DNA of 64,000 nt from Takakia lepidozioides (Eukaryota > Streptophyta > Takakiopsida > Takakiales > Takakiaceae), in NCBI GenBank assembly GCA_030704615.1, contig CM060732.1, positions 35,319,053 through 35,383,052 on the forward strand, read 5' to 3'. Positions 33,207 through 43,925 of this stretch are shown here, piece by piece (positions within the stretch are counted from its first letter, which is position 1; every line of letters starts with the position of its first letter). The position numbers were made by a program, and so were the translations under genes. The notes below the pieces were generated by a model. The model had not been told where the DNA came from. It searched no databases and was given only the letters and a program-made list of their open reading frames with translations.

Positions 33207-34505
33207 TTATACAACGGCAGCATACGAGGGATTCCAGACGCAGTTGCCCATAGATGTGTAGCAAGGCTGAAAATGAGGAGCTTTGGTTCCAGAGAAACCC
33301 CAGTACTGTGTTAGAGATCTCCAGTTCTTGCCCTTCAAATTAAACCAAACCAATGCACCATTCCTTGGGTTATGGAAACATATACATCCTTTGCCAGTTC
33401 GGCACTCCCAGTTCAACTTGGCTGGAATGGCTTTGTCATCCTCAAAGAAGAAGTCATAAAGATCATGTGGCATCTGAGCTACCTCCTCAAAGTTAGACTG
33501 AGGACATGTGGTGGGGCATTTTCCAGTCAATTCAAAAATATACACTGTAAATGGCCGATGTGTTAACCGGGTCACAGCATATAAGGAACTGTTATTCTCT
33601 ACCACTTTAGGTGGTTGACACCATTTAATCCAGTTGAGGACATATTTCCAGCTTTCTTTCTGCAGATCAAAGCAGAGGACTCTGGGTTCCCAATTCCCAG
33701 CCCATCGTGCCTCCCCTCCAATCCACAACTCATTTCCTTGAATACCACATGTATTAGTGCCTACTGAGAGAGTTTGAGCTGGTCGGAGGCTGTTGGGCAA
33801 AGCGCGCCACCCCATCCAGGCATGCCACTTTGAACTGTAAACTGTCACAACCATTGCATCTCCTTGTTCGTCCCAACCCAAAATGTAGATAGCATAGTTA
33901 CCAGTGCAACTGATGACCATGTGACCTACAGGAAACTTCAAAACTGCTTTCATGGGAGGCAACAACCGCACCTTCTTTGTAAGAGGGTTGCAGACCACAA
34001 TGACTGGTTGGAGTGGAAAATTGAGCCAGTCCCATTCGGCATGGTTGGGAACAACATCACGCGACTCCGGTCCATCAACCTGGTAGCGTGGTTGCTCACC
34101 TCCCATTACACATAGTAGGCCCCCTGTTCCTGCAAGTATGCAGTTCACGTCCTTGGGAAGAAATCCGAGTGCCGGCATATGTGTCCAAGTTTGAGTGTCA
34201 ATGTTGAAAGCTGACATCCCGCCAGCCCCTCCTTTGTCAAAGAAAGTGGGGAAATAGGCCTCGGTGCTTCTGTGTATATGTAACAATTTTCTGGGATTTG
34301 TCATCACGGCTTCTTTCATATTCTTGCCGCATTTTTGTATCACCCTCACTATGTTCAGTATCGGCAACTTCGAGATTATCAAAGCGATCAAATGGGTTGG
34401 AAGTTTACTCCATAATTTGGGAGCCAATTCTCGTCTGGTGATCTCATCAATACCAGCAAAGCGAGAATCTGCTAAATTGCCACAGTGATTATAAGCGCAC
34501 GACAT
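33207..34505 (-). CDS. F-box/kelch-repeat protein
   Basis: A 432-residue intact single-exon frame with an ATG at 34505. Residues 27-75 (LAPKLWSKLPTHLIALIISK onward) form an F-box, which binds SKP1 in SCF ubiquitin ligases. The remainder looks like a degenerate kelch-type propeller for substrate binding: MSAFNIDTQTWTHMP, LTKKVRLLPPM, YAIYILGWDEQGDAMVVTVYS and VLCFDLQKESWKYV match the F-box-associated kelch pattern. Plants have hundreds of such genes and the substrate cannot be guessed. It converges on the UGT gene. No frame break. Confidence 0.88.
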   Translation of the reverse strand: MSCAYNHCGNLADSRFAGIDEITRRELAPKLWSKLPTHLIALIISKLPILNIVRVIQKCGKNMKEAVMTNPRKLLHIHRSTEAYFPTFFDKGGAGGMSAFNIDTQTWTHMPALGFLPKDVNCILAGTGGLLCVMGGEQPRYQVDGPESRDVVPNHAEWDWLNFPLQPVIVVCNPLTKKVRLLPPMKAVLKFPVGHMVISCTGNYAIYILGWDEQGDAMVVTVYSSKWHAWMGWRALPNSLRPAQTLSVGTNTCGIQGNELWIGGEARWAGNWEPRVLCFDLQKESWKYVLNWIKWCQPPKVVENNSSLYAVTRLTHRPFTVYIFELTGKCPTTCPQSNFEEVAQMPHDLYDFFFEDDKAIPAKLNWECRTGKGCICFHNPRNGALVWFNLKGKNWRSLTQYWGFSGTKAPHFQPCYTSMGNCVWNPSYAAVV

Positions 34506-36044
34506 TTAGACTTGGAATCTCAAGCAAAAATATGCTAAGGGTACAAACCAAGTAGTCAACACATGAACAAGAAAGCTAGAAAAAGCTTGCCAAAGTGTAG
34601 GTCTGTCAGTGATTATAGAGTAGGAAGATCAAGATTCACTCAGTTAAATTAGATGTATACTGTCTGATTCCCAGGGGATAGATCTTCCAGACTCACCACT
34701 TTTAAAACTTGTGAACTATTCTAATTTGCCAACTCCTATATAACAGATTTGGGATGAAACTCAGGAGAAAAGGAAGCTGACAAATCCAGAAGTCCCCAAA
34801 CAAGCTACAACTATGTATATCATTATCAAAGAACTTAAAAGAACAAGGGAAAAACATGTCCCCTGTATAGATCTCTAAAGCTTTGGAGAAATTCGCAGAA
34901 AGAGTAGGGCTTTGAGCAAAAAGGTAGCCGTAAGGTGGATTCGCTCTTAATTTGGCCTGCTGGCCCAGCCACAGTCCCCTCTCTCTCTCTTCGGGTTTGA
35001 AACATTGCGCTCATATGGAGTTCCAGAGGTGTAGCAACTACCATAACAAGGGACCACCAGTAGCATGGCTCCTTGGTGCGGGCTTATCGGATCTCGAAAC
35101 ACATAAAAGACAATCCATATGCGACCCAAAAAGAAAAAGAAAAAGAAAGAGAAAAAAATTTCATTGTCTAGATCATCCTCAATATCCTCAAGGCCTGGAC
35201 GGTGGTGATTGTGGATCGGATAATAATGTTTATAAGTGTAAGTTGAGAAAACAAGTTGTGGTAGACAAGTTGTGGTTTGGAAGGCCTGCCCGAGATGCAG
35301 CCAACTAGTCTCCCTCCTTTGAGAATCAGCCTGGAGGAATTGAGTGAGCAATGCATGTCTCGCTGTGGGCTTCGCAGAAAAGCTGGGAAACAATGCTGCT
35401 AAGCACGTGGTTGCGAAGGCCGACAGACTGCTGCTGTTGCAGAACCAGAAGGTTTTCAGGTTCTCCTGTCGGCCCTGTTACGTGTATCCGGAATTTCACC
35501 GATTCAATAATGCTGAAGGGCCCCGCAATTAAGTCTTTCCTCTGCAGGTGTAACCTTGAAAAGTTGTTTCTGGTCTAATCCTTTTCGATAGGCAGATAAT
35601 ATTCAGTCGAAGATTTTGAGAAGTATGGTGGCTGTAGTGAAGTCATATTGATTTGTGTCAAGGTAGTGACATGAGGTGATACTGCCAATGCCGAATGGAA
35701 GATGTGTCACATCCTCGTCGTTTCAGTTACACAGGTTGATCTCTTTTTCGGACAAAACAATGTGTATAAGCTTGTCCCCTAACCTCTAGGTTGTGTCTTT
35801 CTCTATTTCCTGCAGGGGTGTTCCAACGAACGAGCCAACCAAGAGCAAGCAACGAGTGAAGTCAACCAACGAGCGGGTGGGATATAGGAGGAGAGAAGTC
35901 GGGTTTGAGACTGGAGTCATGCATAGACATACTGAATTGAGGCTAACTTTGTTCCACTCAGGTATAGGGTGGGGTTTTGACTTCGAAGGACCCAACAATT
36001 TGAATTATTTCACCAGATGATCCCTTTTTTACTTCTATGTGGAG
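34506..36044. other. Region upstream of the F-box gene and of the phosphoglucomutase exon
   Basis: It contains the divergent upstream regions of the F-box gene (reading left) and of the phosphoglucomutase exon (reading right). A frame from the ATG at 35351 ending at a donor near 35547 (...AIKSFLC), joined to 35816 onward (GVPTNEPTKSKQRVKSTNER), fits the phase of the exon at 36045. It could be a transit-peptide leader, but its sequence is not conserved. Confidence 0.35.
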
Positions 36045-36110
36045 GTCACTGCAGTTCCCACAAAGCGAATCGATGGCCAGAAGACTGGAGCTAGTGGACT
36101 CCGCAAGAAA
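36045..36110 (+). CDS. Phosphoglucomutase N-terminal exon (partial gene)
   Basis: A 66-bp exon with AG before it and GTAAGT after it encodes 22 residues, VTAVPTKRIDGQKTGASG then LRKK. This is the conserved N-terminal signature of plant phosphoglucomutases (PTK.I.GQKTG.SGLRKK), where a phase-0 intron after LRKK also occurs in known plant genes. The enzyme interconverts glucose-1- and glucose-6-phosphate in the cytosol or plastid. I did not find the following exons (GGDGRY or TASHNPGG motifs) in the next kilobases. So the gene either has a very long intron, or is a fragment or a truncated copy. Confidence 0.6.
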
Positions 36111-36878
36111 GTAAGTGTTTCTTCAATAGTCTTTGGTTTGCTGAATCTTACAAAAGTCTGGAATTACTCCGAGGGGGTTGTGGAGTTCTTGCCATCGGTT
36201 TGTAGATGATCTTTCTTGCCTACTTTCCTTGCATCCATTGTCTGGTTTGCTTTCTGGTCAGCTCTGCTGCTGTCAATGCTTAAACCCACTGTGAGCCAGG
36301 CTTGCAAAAAGTTACTTAGAAATGATTGTAAGATTGGGTCAATATCTTGGGAAGCAAGTCCAAATATTATTCAAAGCATGAGGGAAAGACGCAGAAAACT
36401 GTATTTGAAACAACAGTTTTGCAACCATCTGCCAAGGCATTTGTCAGTATACGACACAACAATATCTAATCAAGCAGACATCTCGTTGAACCTGTTGTTA
36501 AATACCTGATTGTTTTCGACATAAAGAAATAAACTGTATGAAGGGAAGGCCTCACTTCAGAATATGCTATACTCCAATCTCTCATCATCTAAAACACAGT
36601 ATTTGGAGCTTTACTCTGTTTGCTCTTTATTCTAGAGTGACCTAAACATTGTGAATAAACAGATAAATGGTTCATGGTTTGATCATGCATGGACAACTGC
36701 TGGAGCAGCCTGGGCCTTGTCATCGTTGTGGTTACTGGGCACAAATTCCCTTGGCAGTTAGTCAAGTATGTGTTGCAGGATGGTTGAACCAACTAACAAG
36801 CACTGGTTTCTTGGAAACCATCCTTGAACTCTCCACCATGTGCTGGGATCCCATGGTAGCCTTTACATTGAAGTCAAC

Positions 36879-36915
36879 GTGTGTGTGTGTGTGTGTGTGT
36901 ATGTGTGTGTGTGTG
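36879..36915. repeat. (GT)n microsatellite
   Basis: An alternating GT run of about 37 bp, interrupted once by an A. Confidence 0.95.
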
Positions 36916-38703
36916 AGCGAGAGGGAGGTCTCCACCAGAATCTCCAAGCATCAAGGGTGCACACCAAAGCAAGAGCTCTTCCCGGTGCTCTGGTAGTGCC
37001 ATTCCCTGCAAACGTTGGCTAGCCTTACGGCCATCGACCCTGTGGGAAGCTAACCCTCCTGGAGCCTTTTGTGGGATTTGCACCCACCAGGGTTTAGCTT
37101 ATCCCCACAACATTTCTGCAGGTATAAACTTATTTTCCTGCAACTGCCATTAAGGTGCTCACAGAGGCACTTGCCTGCATGCAAACTCAACAGCCCTGCA
37201 GAGTTATTGATTTTAGTTTTATAGCCTAGGTTTACCACAGAAATGACATGCTTGGGGATGTGCAGGGCACAGGAGGGTTCCGCCCGTCACTCTGGGCTGA
37301 CTGTCATTATCAATATACAAAACTAGGCGCTACATTCTAAACTACATTCTAACGTGAAAAATACACCCGTTGATTCTTGCAATTAGACATCAAGGATGGT
37401 TGAACCTTTATCAATCATCACAGCGCACGTCCGTGGCAGTATCCATAGCCAAAGTCTCGACAGATTTCACAATGACCTTGGATTCCCTCAACATACATTC
37501 ACTGATTGGAAGCTATACATCCCTCTACCATTTGACCTCTAAACATAAGCTGAAAAACAAGTATTTTTCGAAAAATAGTTGTACAGGATCTTGGAATGTC
37601 CAAATTCACCTATGAGCCAACCCTCCTTTCAGAATAGAAAGAAAACCATGTGTCATAAGAGATTGCCACCGCATGCCATGCAATTTCCCTACGTGATGAT
37701 AGAGGGTTTAATTCGACCAGTGAATTCTCGCAATTGAGAGAGAGAGTGCAATGGCATGGAGATACAACACAAAGCCACAAAGAAAATGAGTGAGTAAAAT
37801 CAGGAGTAAGCTCAATAGTTGCCTGGGATCCTTCGGTAGGGGCCCCTGTCAAATCCTCTCCACCCCCTCTCACTTGGGGCTCACTATTAAAGATTTTAGA
37901 ATGTTGATGGTTGTCATAAGAAGCCAGAGAATTCAAACCCCCAAGTGTCCACTAATTCCTGACAAACCAGCAGAAAGACATATCTCATCACTTTTGACAC
38001 ATACAAATATTCCATGCCAGGAACAGATGTTCAAAGAGCAAGGTCATCCTCCAAACTGGAGACTCTGATTACTTTGAGTTAAGTGGCAGGTGCACCAACA
38101 CTTGACACTGGATCCTTGAAAAGGCCAATTGAATTGAGTTTGGGCCCACTGTTAAGCACAAAGGAAATGAAAGCTCACCATACTTCCAGTGGTACTGTTG
38201 CGTATGATCCCCCCGAAGATGCTCCACCACCTTATTCACACCACTGGATTCACATTCCTGTGGTCAAGCATGCTGCTAGAGCCATCACCATGTGGTGGTG
38301 CTATGCTGATAACTCTAGCAGCAGCATACATCAATCTGAAAATTAGTGTGGATATATTGTGGCACTCGCTTTTCACTATTCACTCAACCGCCTCACAAGT
38401 GAAACAGTTCATACAGAGTTTTCAATCTTAGATTTAAAATGCTGTCACCCAATCACATTATGACAGCACATTGGCAGGTACTACAGAATTGACGCAACGC
38501 CCAACCATTCTCCAAATTTATTTAAAATGGTTAAGATCTAGACCTGTGTGTGCTTTTGAGAGATGAACTGCACTATCATGAAGCACATCTGAAGGTCAAG
38601 TCTAACATTTGGCACTCCAGGCTCAGGTACAATGATTTATGAAAATCCAACAATGATTACAAACTCACCTCCTAGTCATACCGAAGGAAAAAGTTGCAGC
38701 CTA

Positions 38704-38973
<270 letters not shown>

Positions 38974-40681
38974 TCAGTTGAACCAGCCAGTAGCCGCTCA
39001 TTCCCAGCAGCAATCGGCTAAGTGGGTTGGGCAGTCGGTTGCTGCCCCTTAGTGGTAACTATACCCGGTCAATTTCCGAGATAATTTCTTTACAACCGGT
39101 AATATTCCTAATGATTTATTTTGTGTTCAGCTATAAATCCGGCCCTTATAAATATCAACCGGTTGACAACACAAGTGTCAAATGCACAACAATAAGTAAA
39201 TAATAATAATAAAAAATAATCACAACCAGTTTTAAGCAATTCAAACAAGTGAAGAACATTGTATCCTTATAGAAGTTGGACCTGTCAATGCCTTCAAACC
39301 ACATGGAGGCCAAGAATTGAACCCGCGTGGACAGGTGAGCTGTGATAGCAGGCAGCGAGTGCAAGCAGGCGTGGGGCTGGGGCTGCGAGAGCAACGTCCA
39401 GACTTAGTAGGGTTTGCCCGCGGGCCCGCCCTCTTCGAGTTCAATATTTTTTCACCTAAACGCCCTTCCTTGGATGTAACCGGGCCTGGCACGTTGGATT
39501 TCTGCCATGTGGTGGACTTCGACGGCCATTTCCATTTTTTGTAATATAAGAAGGGCCGGAATCCGTCCAGGCCTTGCCAACTAAGGCAGATTTCCTGTCT
39601 GTAATGAAATGGAAAGGCAAATATCCTTCCTAAAAGTAGGGCACCCGGTTGATTTCCACTTCGGCCATTTTTTCCCTCGGATCCATTTCCTGAGGTTTCA
39701 TATTTCATTCGGAAATTCTGGAATTCAGTCGGCTAGCATGTAACTGGCTGCCGGTTCTCCCCGGACGTTGCTTCCATCCTGTGGCACATGTAGACAAGAG
39801 GACCCATACGAAATCCTTGGAAACTAAGGACCTAGTCAAATGAATGGACAAGTCCATGAAGTTTACTGGCCAAATTTCTCCTTGGAAAAGTATGCTCCAA
39901 TCCTAACGCTGTTGAAAAGAGTTAACAAGGCATAGGATGTCAGCAAGCACTGACACAAGCCACATTGTTGCCATGAAGTACTTGGTAGCTATTTATTACA
40001 AATGCAAAACTAAACCCCTACACCCTTGTGGGTACAGAACCCCACCTTTTCCTTGCCTGCCCTTAGAGCTGCACCACAAATAATTTGCAGGCTACTCACC
40101 TTCAGCTAATTCTACAGCATACTAGCACAATCCACCATGTGGGTTCACGGTCTTAGAGGCTCTGGCTTGTGTCACTTCAAGCTTTCCCTTGACAGATGAC
40201 AATTGGGTTGAACCACAATGCAAAGAGCCCAGGTGACGCTTTGGAGAAGCCACTTGGCTTTTCCCTCTGCTTTTTATTTCATTGAAGTACTCCAGGGTTA
40301 TACAACTGGAGAATGTTTTCCTAATCCCCAGCTATGTTGCTTGTGCCCCAGTGAGCAAACATTTCGAAAGTTTTGCATTTCCAATGGGTTCACATTTTAG
40401 TTTTGCCTAAGCTTCTTGTAAAAACATTCTTGGAATTTTTGGTATATCCTCTTATGCGCGCGTGGGCGTGAGCATGCGCACATGTTATCCAACCTCCAGG
40501 AAAAATAACTGGCTTTTGCTTAGTTCATTGTTAGGATGGGCCAACCAATTCGAACTAGGTGATTTTGAATACTATCGAAAAAGAGCAAGATGTGTGCTAA
40601 ATACATAGGACTCGCAATAGATAGCATAGTCCAAGCAAACCCACTCAAAATCTTGACTAAACTGTGTAAACAAAGACTCAT

Positions 40682-40830
40682 GGAGGGTCAGTTGCTCAGG
40701 CTTCAACACGTTTATGGCTAAGTGCCACCTGCAATTATGGGTTCAAATCCTGCTAGTACCCTGTGCGCGGGTCTCATGTTTTCGACTTCTTTTTGGATCT
40801 GGGTCTGGTATTTTCATTGAGGGTGGGGGG
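40682..40830 (+). mobile_element. SINE-like repeat, family 1, copy 2
   Basis: Contains GGGTTCAAATCCTGCTAGTACC, a good tRNA box B, with a TTGCTCAGGCTTCAAC box A-like part about 45 bp earlier and a GGTCTGGT tail shared with 32739-32850. Confidence 0.5.
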
Positions 40831-41370
40831 GAGAGGACTGAGCAGTACACATGATGCAAGGATTTGAGAATTCACCCCAGTACAGGTTATCAAACAAGAG
40901 CCATTTTATGCCGCGGGGAGGCGGGCTGCGTAGGCCTTAAATAAAATGCCGGTCATGTAGGCCGTGGGCCTATTTCCACGTGCCCTGTCCTGTTAAAATA
41001 ATTAATTTATTACCTAATAGATAAACATATGATATTTATTGAATTAAAATACAATCAATGGTTTTTATACTAGTTAACAGCAATTGAGAGCCTGTGTATA
41101 ACCGCCAGTTATCATCCAAGAAATAACCGGATGTATTGATAATCGGCAAGGGGTGAAAGAAAATCCGTTATTGATAACCCGCAGGTCACTACAATTTGTA
41201 AAATCCCAAATAATAAGCGGAGCCACAGGTTATTAAAAAACAAACTAAGTATAAAACGGGAGGAACCGCCAGTTATGAATTTTCCAACACTGCATCCACT
41301 TCCGACCCAGCCTAGGAAACCCATATATGACATTTGAGACCATCTTGCATAGATTATTATTGATGTGACA

Positions 41371-41525
41371 ACCCAGTTGTAGCCCAGTGGGTAATGGGCA
41401 CATACCACCTCAAAAGTGGTTGTGGTTTTCAATCCACCATTGGTATCACAAAGGTGTCCAACTGGCGAGCAGTAGCCCTTCCGGGTAAAGAGACACCATA
41501 CTTTACGCTTTCTTGGGGACAGCGG
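41371..41525 (+). mobile_element. tRNA-derived SINE, family 2, copy 1
   Basis: Box A-like TGTAGCCCAGTGGGTAATGG, then CACATACCAC, and box B-like GGTTTTCAATCCACC about 40 bp later. It matches the copy at 42106-42260 through the shared tail GAGACACCATA. Such pol III promoter boxes mark tRNA-derived SINEs. Confidence 0.7.
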
Positions 41526-42105
41526 CTTCACCGCTTATTCCTCCACATGTGCCGATATGTATTTGAAAACTGTGGTCTTGTGGGGGATGTAGGTCAAAGT
41601 ATTATCGACAAAGGCACTTTTCATTCCTACATGAATGGCCACATGTCGGTGCATCACTGGTGCCATAGAATAGAGAAAGATGATGCCAACCGAAATTACA
41701 GGAAACAAATGCATGGAATTCATGCAAGCCATGCCGTATAGTAATTATGAATAGGTAGTAAAAATCTGGAAGATCACATAATTAGTCTAAATATCAAGGT
41801 AACAGGATTTGAGCCCTGAATCACCCAGGTGGCACGCACGGTAATATCCAATGGACTTTCATTTATGGCATGCACAAGAAGTTGAACGGATGTCATTCAT
41901 TAAAAGAAAGAATATTCTCTTGACAACTGTCTCGATCGAATTGGAAGTCTAATCGAAAATATCGGTGCTAAAGCAACTGAAACCATTGCGTAGTCCTGCT
42001 GTAGGAAGGTAGGGCCAACAAAAACTTTTTCCTCAACTGCAACCATGGTCCAACGCGCCCAAGCTATACGCTTGAGCTTGCTAGTATGCTACTACACCAA
42101 CAACC

Positions 42106-42260
42106 AGCATGTAGCCAAGTGGTAATGGGCACATACCACGTTGGATGTGGTTGTGGGTTCAAACCACGGTCTGGTGTGTCATGAAGGTGTCCACCTTTCA
42201 ACTGGAAGGCTGTAGCTGTTGTGGTAAGAGACACCATAATTTATGCTCCCTTCCGGAGGC
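42106..42260 (+). mobile_element. tRNA-derived SINE, family 2, copy 2
   Basis: Shares with copy 1 the box A region (TGTAGCCAAGTGGTAATGGG), CACATACCAC, a cleaner box B (GTGGGTTCAAACCAC), and the AAGGTGTCCA and AAGAGACACCATA tail. Copies differ by several indels, so they are old or represent subfamilies. Confidence 0.72.
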
Positions 42261-43381
42261 GTCCATATATATATATTTATATATTTGCTATTACACCACC
42301 ACCGATCCTACCGGTAGTCTCTTCAGTTCAGGGCGTTACTGCCTATGCTTTCCTCAACCACGGCTTCGGATAGGGGCTTAGCAACCCTAGTTTTCTCTCT
42401 TCTCCTTTAAGTGGTGAGCACGATCTAGCACACGCGCGCCTGTCGCAAGCAGAACGAATTAAATCCTCGAGAAAACACTACTTTTGGTTTGTTCTACCGG
42501 AACTACCATGGGAACTTGTTCCCAACATCACAATCAGACAGTAACCCCTAATGGACGAGGCGACCGCCTCAGGGTGGCTACAAAATTCATCCAGGATGTA
42601 ACTTCGTCGGATGACCTTGGATGAAAAAAATTCTGAACGAAAGTTGTGCGCCTTGATGTCAGGCACCTGTCTGTCTTCATAGCACCCTAAAAGAATAAAT
42701 TTCCTGCCGTCAGTGATTTTCTTAGTGTGCAGGGTACCCAAAATTGGGTGGTTCAAGGCCCTCCAGCACCTTTGACCTGGTGACATGGCAGGCTAAAGGG
42801 TGAGGGGGCGATCAAAAGCCGGCGATTGGCTTACACATGGGGCTGCATGTCCGCCCGTGCGGACACACCCAGGCACCCGAAATAATGATGATGACGGGCC
42901 CGGCAGGTGGCGGGAAGGGGGGGGTGGGGATCTTCCCGAGCACTGTCTCCAACCTTCCTTGCACTTTGCTTACGGGCATTTCTCTCGATTGTCGTTGCTT
43001 TGTGTTTTTGATGCGCTTCTTTTTGCTATTTGTTGCATGCAAGTGATTCGCAGGGGGGGGGCTTCTTTGTGTGCTCATTATGAGCGCAGCTCGAGCTGCA
43101 CAGCCACACATTTTCCATGTAGGAAACCGGCGGGAGCTGTTCCATTTTGCGAAATATGGCCTTGGAACTTGATCTTCTTGCTTTATGTGCATTGACGATG
43201 CTGGTAGGGGTGAATTTGGAGGCGTTGCTGCTTTACTGTCTGTCGTCACAGATGCTAATGCACGCTGTTTTTGTGTGTGTCCATGTGTGCTGCATTTCTG
43301 TATCTTCATCTCGCTGGTTTTCTACATAGGCTTCCATTCATTGGGCTGATCAGTTGGGGTGATCTGTGTGGGGGTTAGGGA
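42261..43381. other. Stretch without a supported gene
   Basis: A minus-strand open frame of 102 residues starting at an ATG at 42786 (SPGQRCWRALNHPILGTLHT...) has a fairly coding-like composition but no family I know. It would be divergent from the candidate gene at 43382. Confidence 0.35.
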
Positions 43382-43925
43382 ATGGATGGCGATGAGGTTG
43401 AAGTGGTGGGCTTCACACGGTAATTTGTTTGCCAACTCTAATTCTGAAAACTCCCTTGTAAAATATTTTAGATTCAACTAATCTTCCATTATCTGCTAAT
43501 GTGATTAACTTCTTCAATGCTTTGATCATAGGGACCCAATTTGAAAACAATGGTTACTGGCGTGGAGATGTTCAAGAAACAACTATATCAGGGTCAGGTA
43601 TCTGTTTTTCACGTTGTTTGCAGCTATGGATACTTACAACTGCTGTTCTCACATAGGTCTTGGGAGTTAAAAGGCTGAATCAGCCTCAATTTGACAAGAG
43701 CCTGATGAATCTGCGTCTGATGTTTGATCTGTAGGTGCCACAGTCTGTGCAGACGATAATATTTATGTCCAATTTCTATGGGTATCCCTGGAGATGCAAG
43801 CATTCAATAAGCTACTGGTGCCACAGACCCCTAACATGATGGAAATATTCCTTGTACAGAGGGTGCCAGAGGGCTTTTCCAAGAAAGGCAGACATCTAGA
43901 AAGACGTCATTTTTGTATTAAATGA
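43382..43925 (+). CDS. Unrecognised multi-exon gene candidate
   Basis: Three exons with plausible GT-AG borders: 43382-43419 (MDGDEVEVVGFT), 43532-43597 (GPNLKTMVTGVEMFKKQLYQ...) and 43657-43925. The last exon reads VLGVKRLNQPQFDKSLMNL, then in a neighbouring frame ATVCADDNIYVQFLWVSLEM and MMEIFLVQRVPEGFSKKGRH. The uniform protein-like composition across joined exons argues for a real gene. Two one-base phase problems, at the GGG of exon 2's acceptor (43531-43533) and near 43732, mean that it is decayed, misassembled or misread by me. I do not recognise the family. Total length would be about 150 residues. Confidence 0.4.

Noticed and set aside
34947-35393. A 148-residue minus-strand frame upstream of the F-box gene
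   Set aside because: Low-complexity phenylalanine run from an A-rich tract; no resemblance to a known family.
39290-39420. A further SINE on the minus strand with a box B-like GGGTTCAATTC
   Set aside because: No second copy in the window and no convincing box A, so it could be chance.
40905-41293. A non-autonomous hAT element ending CCAACACTG
   Set aside because: The right end looks like a hAT terminus, but I could not find a matching left end or an 8-bp duplication.
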